Positions 59,644 to 64,000 of a stretch of 64,000 nucleotides of DNA are shown one piece after another. The stretch is from G963668655 sp963668655 (GTDB lineage: Bacteria; Myxococcota_A; SURF-8), in the NCBI GenBank assembly GCA_963668655.2, contig CAXXPQ010000005.1:186001-250000 (forward strand), written 5' to 3'. The first letter of the stretch is position 1. Every line of letters begins with the position of its first letter. The notes beneath the pieces are model-generated. The model was given only the letters and a program-made list of their open reading frames with translations. It was not told the DNA's origin and did no database searches. The position numbers were made by a program, and so were the translations under genes.

Positions 59644-61593
59644 ATGTCCGACCGCAAGGAAACCAGAAGATTCTTCCCGTATATCCAGGCGCTTCTGTTT
59701 GTCTGCCTGTTGCTTGCGGGATTTGGATGCAGTTCTTCCTCCGATAACGATGACAACAGCCCCGACGGGGACCGCGAGACAGAACAGCCGGACGGCGATT
59801 CGGATACCACATCGTCCGTCAACAAAACCGGCGTTGCCTGTTCGGGAGATCCATGCCCCGAAAACAACAATTTCTGTCTGTATCCCAATCCATCCGTCTG
59901 CGACGGCTTCTGCCGCGTGATCGGCGGCCAGTCGGCCGGCATCTGCTCAGGGAATTGCTCGGCGGGGAGCGGCTGTCCGGAGGGAACCTATTGCCTGGCC
60001 TGCCCGAAGCGCCCCCAGCTTGAAAATTACTGCGTAAATGAATCGGAACGCTGGTGGTTCGACCCCCTTTGCGGAATCGAAGCCGAGGGAGACGGCGACA
60101 TGGAGCAGGAAGCGGAAACGGACACCCTACCCGACGGAGATACGGACGGAGACGAGGACACCGAACCGGATGCGCCTCCGATTCCCCGTTGCGAATCGGA
60201 TGACGATTGCGACGAAGGAGAACATTGCGACCTGGTCATGCATCACTGCGGGACCGAATGCAATCCTTACACGCCCGACTGCACGGACGACCAAGTCTGC
60301 CACGTGATCGTGGACGGTCCCCTGGCGGGAACGGGCATCGGCGTCTGCGTGGATCAGATCGCCTACGGCAAGGACGTGAACGAACTCTGCGTGGGCGGAC
60401 AGTTGTGCAAACGCGATCTGGTTTGCTTCCTCAGCGATCATTGCACGAGTCTTTGCGATCCCAACGCCGAGGATTCGGGCTGTTCCGGAAGCAAATTGTG
60501 CTATGACGATCCGACCTCGGGAGTCGGCGTGTGCAGCCGATGCTCGGATGTCGTCGCCTGCCCGGGTGAAAACGAAATCTGCAACGATGACGGCGTCTGC
60601 GAGGAACAGGTTCCCTGCGACACCTGGCAGGACTGCACCTTGCCGGAAACCTGCATCGGCGGATTCTGCCAGGGCGGCTGCCAGGTGGCGGGTTGTTCGG
60701 CAGGTATCTGCAACAGGGAAACCGGCTATTGCGACATTCCCTGCCTGCCCGCCTGTGAGGAAGGAGAATGTTGCAACGGCGGGCAATGCGGCCCTTGCTG
60801 CGATCCTCCCTGCATGGGCCTGGACATCTGCGTCTACGATCTGGCCTGCGAGGCCCCGGACGAGCGCGCGCCGCTTCCGGACGGAGATCTTCCGCTCGTG
60901 GACGGCGATCAGGATCCGGACGTGGAAATCGAAGCGGAAACCGATGGCGATCCGGACGCGGAGGTTTCCGATATTGCCGAAGAATCCGACATGGCCGAAG
61001 CGGATGAGGAAAGCGCCGAAGCGCCTCCGGACGGAGACGAATCGGAGGCGGATCTCGCGGAAATCGACCCGGACATGGAGGCGGATCTCGTTGACACGGT
61101 AGATCCGGATGTGGAAGCGGATACGAGCGCGGACGGGGATCTCGAACCGGAGATCGATTCAACCCCGGATGGAGACACGGAAATCGACGGCGGAGATACA
61201 CCTCTCCCCGGTCCCTGCTGCCTGCCTCGGCCCGACTGCCGCAACGATCCCGACATGTGCGAGGAAGACCAGGTCTGCGACCAGACCACCGGCCAATGCC
61301 ATGGCGTATGTCCGGCCGAAGGTTGTCAATGGCAGTACTACTGTAGCGATCTGACAAATTATGAGTGTGTCCCACTGCCTCCGGAAGAGTGCCTGTGGCC
61401 CTTCCCTTGTACGGATCCCTGTATGTTCTGTCACTTCGATTTGGCATACTGCGTGCCGTCGATCAATTGCACACAGGATGCCTGCGTCCCCGAAGGCGTG
61501 GTTTGTGCCCAGGGAGCCGATCAGACCCCTTGCTGCCAGGGATTGAGCTGCCAGGCCCAGACGGGAGGCTATTACACCTGCGAACCGCAATAG
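59644..61593 (+). CDS. Cysteine-rich DGD-linker lipoprotein, second of a tandem pair
   Basis: 649 residues. AGGAG lies before the ATG, and the signal peptide ends in a lipobox (AGFGC). It parallels the gene at 57642: CNPYTPDCTDDQVC for CDPYAPNCPDDLVC, CNRETGYC for CDTETGYC, CEEGECCNGGQCGPCC for CENGECCNRDTCGPCC, and CCLPRPDC for CCVDRIDC. Between the last two landmarks it carries an extra acidic linker of about 110 residues (DLPLVDGDQDPDVEIEAETD ... DGDTEIDGGD) that the paralog lacks. It also lacks the paralog's C-terminal domain. The gene ends 27 bp from the convergent symporter gene. The function is unknown, as for its neighbour. Confidence 0.78.
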   Translation: MSDRKETRRFFPYIQALLFVCLLLAGFGCSSSSDNDDNSPDGDRETEQPDGDSDTTSSVNKTGVACSGDPCPENNNFCLYPNPSVCDGFCRVIGGQSAGICSGNCSAGSGCPEGTYCLACPKRPQLENYCVNESERWWFDPLCGIEAEGDGDMEQEAETDTLPDGDTDGDEDTEPDAPPIPRCESDDDCDEGEHCDLVMHHCGTECNPYTPDCTDDQVCHVIVDGPLAGTGIGVCVDQIAYGKDVNELCVGGQLCKRDLVCFLSDHCTSLCDPNAEDSGCSGSKLCYDDPTSGVGVCSRCSDVVACPGENEICNDDGVCEEQVPCDTWQDCTLPETCIGGFCQGGCQVAGCSAGICNRETGYCDIPCLPACEEGECCNGGQCGPCCDPPCMGLDICVYDLACEAPDERAPLPDGDLPLVDGDQDPDVEIEAETDGDPDAEVSDIAEESDMAEADEESAEAPPDGDESEADLAEIDPDMEADLVDTVDPDVEADTSADGDLEPEIDSTPDGDTEIDGGDTPLPGPCCLPRPDCRNDPDMCEEDQVCDQTTGQCHGVCPAEGCQWQYYCSDLTNYECVPLPPEECLWPFPCTDPCMFCHFDLAYCVPSINCTQDACVPEGVVCAQGADQTPCCQGLSCQAQTGGYYTCEPQ

Positions 61594-61620
61594 GAAAACC
61601 TCGGCAACTCGCCGGGGTCG

Positions 61621-62931
61621 CTACCGTTTTTCCAGTTGCAAGCCGATTCGGACAATCAGAAAAGACGCTCCCAGAGCCAGGGGTAAGGCGAAGGAGAAAG
61701 GCGTTAGTTTGCCCGCCAGGCCGATGCCCGCCCCCACGAAGACCGCCACGAACAGTGTTTTCTTTGGAAGCGGCCGTCCCAAAAGCGAGAACAGAATCGG
61801 AATCGCCAGCCCGGAGGTGTATACCGTATAGGCCAGCAATAACGAGGCGATGATATCCTCCAGAAACAATCCGAGAACGGCGGCCGAAAGCGAAATCAGA
61901 AAAGCCGCGATCCGGATCGGCCGGGCCTGCCCTTCCCTGCCGAGCAGATCCTGGGTAAAAATCGTGGAGGCCGTTAAAAGGCACGTATCCGCGGAACTTA
62001 AAACGGCGGAAAGCAGGGCCGCCATCGCCAGCACCCCTCCCGCGTTTCCCCAGATAAGGAAGGGAAGCCGGGTCATGACGCCCTCCCCTCCTTCCGGCAT
62101 CCACGCCTTGGACAGCATACCGATGGCGACGATCAGAAACGTGGCCAGAAGCATGCCCGCCACCGCGAACGAAAGCGCTCGCAAACGCTCGGAAGCGCTT
62201 CTCACCGTCAACAGACGGGAATACATGTCCGGGCCCACGAGAAACGCAAACCCCACGGCAAGGAAAATCCCCACGGCCTGCCCGATCGGCATGGTTTGAA
62301 AAGGCGCCGAATCGACGTGGGGGGCCTCCCGTATCGACAGGCTCGCGAAGAGCGCGATCAGAAACAGGGTGAGAAAAGCCAGTTGGAATCGATCCGTACG
62401 AATCACGCCGCGCTGCCCGGCGATGGCCACATAAAGTGCGACGACCACGGCGGAAGTCACCAGGGCGACTCCGAACATGTGCGGGAAAACGGCCTGAACG
62501 ATTTTTCCGATCGCAATATACTGGGCGGCGATGATGCCGATCCAGGCAGGAAGCAGAATCATTGCGGTAAGCAGCCGGAGCGAACCGGAACGGGACGCGC
62601 CAAGCATCTGCGGAAGCGTAAAGGCGTTGTTGAAATCGATCCGAGGGACCATCGCTCGAAGCAGAAGCAGCCCCACGGCCCCCGAAGCCAGCCAGAGAGC
62701 CGCCATAACGCCATACCGAGCCGCCAGACCGCACAGGCCGATGACGCTGCTGGCCCCAAGAGCCGTCGCCAAAAGACTCGCGGATGCCGACGCAGCGGAA
62801 ACCGTTCTCCCGGCAAGAACGTAATCCGACGCGGAACCGGATCGACTTCGGAAAATGATCGCTAAAACGGGATGGATGAGCAAAAAACCGAACAAAATCC
62901 AGAAACCGATATCTTTAACGTACTCGCTCAT
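61621..62931 (-). CDS. Sodium:solute symporter family transporter
   Basis: 436 residues and about 12 hydrophobic segments, shorter than the usual 500 but with the SSS core: DYVLAGRTVSAASASASLLAT in the first helices, VGPDMYSRLLTVRSASERL, and the family signature region LLSAVLSSADTCLLTASTIFTQDL. Such symporters import sugars, amino acids, nucleosides or sialic acid with Na+. It starts 9 bp after the GH114-like lipoprotein gene on the same strand, so the two form an operon, and a sugar released by that enzyme is a reasonable substrate guess. Confidence 0.85.
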   Translation of the reverse strand: MSEYVKDIGFWILFGFLLIHPVLAIIFRSRSGSASDYVLAGRTVSAASASASLLATALGASSVIGLCGLAARYGVMAALWLASGAVGLLLLRAMVPRIDFNNAFTLPQMLGASRSGSLRLLTAMILLPAWIGIIAAQYIAIGKIVQAVFPHMFGVALVTSAVVVALYVAIAGQRGVIRTDRFQLAFLTLFLIALFASLSIREAPHVDSAPFQTMPIGQAVGIFLAVGFAFLVGPDMYSRLLTVRSASERLRALSFAVAGMLLATFLIVAIGMLSKAWMPEGGEGVMTRLPFLIWGNAGGVLAMAALLSAVLSSADTCLLTASTIFTQDLLGREGQARPIRIAAFLISLSAAVLGLFLEDIIASLLLAYTVYTSGLAIPILFSLLGRPLPKKTLFVAVFVGAGIGLAGKLTPFSFALPLALGASFLIVRIGLQLEKR

Positions 62932-62940
62932 TTCGGGCGA

Positions 62941-63927
62941 CTATTCGAACGTTTCAAAGGCTTCGATGATATCCAGGTAAACACCGTCGAAACCCGCCGA
63001 TTGAATTCGGTCCAGATAGGAATCCGACTGCCCGAGAATGATCTTTTTCCATTCCTCTTCCCAGTAACGCACCTTGTAATTTCCCTTCCACTCCGGATTC
63101 TCGTCCTCCAGCCAGGAAGGAGGATCCTGTAACCATTCCGACTTCCAGTAATCGCGATAATCCTCCGCCTCGCCGATGCTCATATAGGAAACGACCAGAC
63201 GTTTTCCGCCATTTGCCTTCCGTTTCAAGGAATCGACTTCCTCCTTGGACAACATGGAGCCGTCCTTGAAAAAGGCGTCTATAATTAATAAATCGTAATT
63301 CGTTTGTGACAGGTCGCTCAGAAATGCGGTCTTGGATGCGTAGCGCTCCGGATTGATAAGGTACAGAAAATTCCGGACATCGGTCAGTTTTTCCACGTCC
63401 CGGTCATTCTCGTTGTAAGGCGCGGCGGGAACCGCCGGGATCCGGTCCAGTTCCCGACTGTCCGCCGCGAAAGAGACGTATCCTTCGGCCTCGTTTTTTA
63501 TATAGGAATCGTTCATTTTTTCCGCATCGGAACAGTAATCCGTCACCAGAATGGAAACGCCGTTTTCCTTGCCGACATCCAGGAGTCCTTGAAGATATGC
63601 CGATTCCTTTTCCGGTGTCGCCCGATCGTCCTTTTCGTAACCGTAAAACAGATCTTCCTGTCCGGCTCCGTCGATGGCTTGCACGTACGCCGCCGCCGGC
63701 GGACCGCCGGGTTCTCCGTCTTGCGTCAACAGTTCGTGTCCGTTTTGTGGAATCACGATGAAGTCCGGATTTTCCTCGCGCGCATAGGCCGCGATTTCAA
63801 TGACGAAATCCCGCATTTCCTTACGAAAATCCAGGTCCGGGAGATTCTCGCTCTCTTCGTCCGAACAGGATGAAAAGAGAAGAATCCCCAAAAGCGAAAG
63901 CAACCAAGCCCATTTTCGGATTCGCAT
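62941..63927 (-). CDS. GH114/TM1410-like lipoprotein (endo-alpha-1,4-polygalactosaminidase family)
   Basis: 328 residues from the ATG at 63927, which has GGGAGG six nt upstream; the longer frame to 63966 is less likely. The signal peptide ends in the lipobox LFSSC. The barrel shows the family landmarks: FVIEIAAYAREENPDFIVIPQNG, NYDLLIIDAFF, RLVVSYMSIGEAEDYRDYW, NPEWKGNYKVRYWEEEWKKII and the acidic end AGFDGVYLDIIEAFE. GH114 enzymes cut alpha-1,4-linked galactosamine polymers; many relatives (once annotated as extracellular cysteinyl-tRNA synthetase-like) are untested. It is coupled to the symporter gene downstream. Confidence 0.82.
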   Translation of the reverse strand: MRIRKWAWLLSLLGILLFSSCSDEESENLPDLDFRKEMRDFVIEIAAYAREENPDFIVIPQNGHELLTQDGEPGGPPAAAYVQAIDGAGQEDLFYGYEKDDRATPEKESAYLQGLLDVGKENGVSILVTDYCSDAEKMNDSYIKNEAEGYVSFAADSRELDRIPAVPAAPYNENDRDVEKLTDVRNFLYLINPERYASKTAFLSDLSQTNYDLLIIDAFFKDGSMLSKEEVDSLKRKANGGKRLVVSYMSIGEAEDYRDYWKSEWLQDPPSWLEDENPEWKGNYKVRYWEEEWKKIILGQSDSYLDRIQSAGFDGVYLDIIEAFETFE

Positions 63928-64000
63928 TGCCGACCTCCCGTTTGACGGAACCGATACTGAATTCAATCCCCTTCATAACACGGCCTCCGGAAAACGGCAA

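Noticed and set aside
1..64000. tRNA, rRNA or insertion-sequence genes
   Set aside because: I saw no cloverleaf-like sequence, rRNA consensus, transposase or flanking terminal repeats with target duplications. A covariance-model scan would be needed to exclude a tRNA completely.

Overview
The window looks like chromosome from a Gram-negative (diderm) bacterium of deltaproteobacterial or myxobacterial character. GC is moderately high (roughly 55-60% by eye). The evidence is TonB, a TonB-dependent receptor, BamB/YfgM-like and outer-membrane barrel proteins, many lipobox lipoproteins, a tandem-HAMP chemoreceptor, hybrid histidine kinases, an HD-GYP response regulator, an RpoH-type sigma factor with a long acidic N-terminus, and large cysteine-rich lipoproteins with acidic Asp-Gly-Asp (DGD) linkers of the kind seen in Myxococcota and relatives. 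I see no rRNA, tRNA, CRISPR array, prophage or insertion sequence. Assignment to a phylum is inference.

Layout. 1-6.5 kb: signalling (a PocR-type sensory protein, a PAS-PAS hybrid kinase, a chemoreceptor with an upstream pseudo-receiver-like protein). 6.5-10.3 kb: RpoH-like sigma factor and alpha-glucan phosphorylase. 10.3-15.1 kb (minus): a small protein, TonB, a TonB-dependent receptor and a lipoprotein, probably one envelope-transport unit. 15.3-20.3 kb: HD-GYP response regulator, sensor kinase and a CAP-domain lipoprotein. 20.5-21.9 kb: ATP sulfurylase with its own promoter and terminator. 22-24.4 kb: a lysine-rich small protein and a DUF2723-type membrane protein. 24.5-31.1 kb: a DGD lipoprotein, an alpha/beta hydrolase, then the housekeeping run zapA - gap - rny - ymdB - tyrS. 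31.3-36.4 kb: three lipoproteins (one a candidate clan CD cysteine peptidase), a 54-residue rubredoxin-like protein and an unknown. 36.5-41.1 kb (minus): a DUF3786 iron-sulfur protein, a GH67-like DGD lipoprotein and a CsgG/FlgO-like barrel protein. 41.3-43.4 kb: yfgM-like and bamB. 43.4-47.6 kb: a lipoprotein and pyrG (minus), mvaS-like HMG-CoA synthase (plus). 47.7-50.7 kb: a 24-codon ORF, a DUF5610 protein and a HelD-like helicase. 51-61.6 kb: three cysteine-rich DGD lipoproteins, an alpha/beta hydrolase, a FapA-family protein, a B12-binding radical SAM protein and a small sirohaem sulfite/nitrite reductase-like protein. 61.6-63.9 kb (minus): a GH114-like lipoprotein and a sodium:solute symporter.

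The most distinctive feature is a set of at least six predicted lipoproteins that share one architecture: lipobox cysteine, an acidic linker built from DGD units, then either a cysteine-rich repeat region or a TIM-barrel / carbohydrate-binding-like domain. Two of them (57.6-61.6 kb) are adjacent paralogs, and one of the pair carries an extra DGD linker of about 110 residues between otherwise alignable cysteine modules. Many starts were moved downstream of the longest ORF because a Shine-Dalgarno sequence and a signal peptide pointed to an internal codon. Each such choice is explained in its entry.
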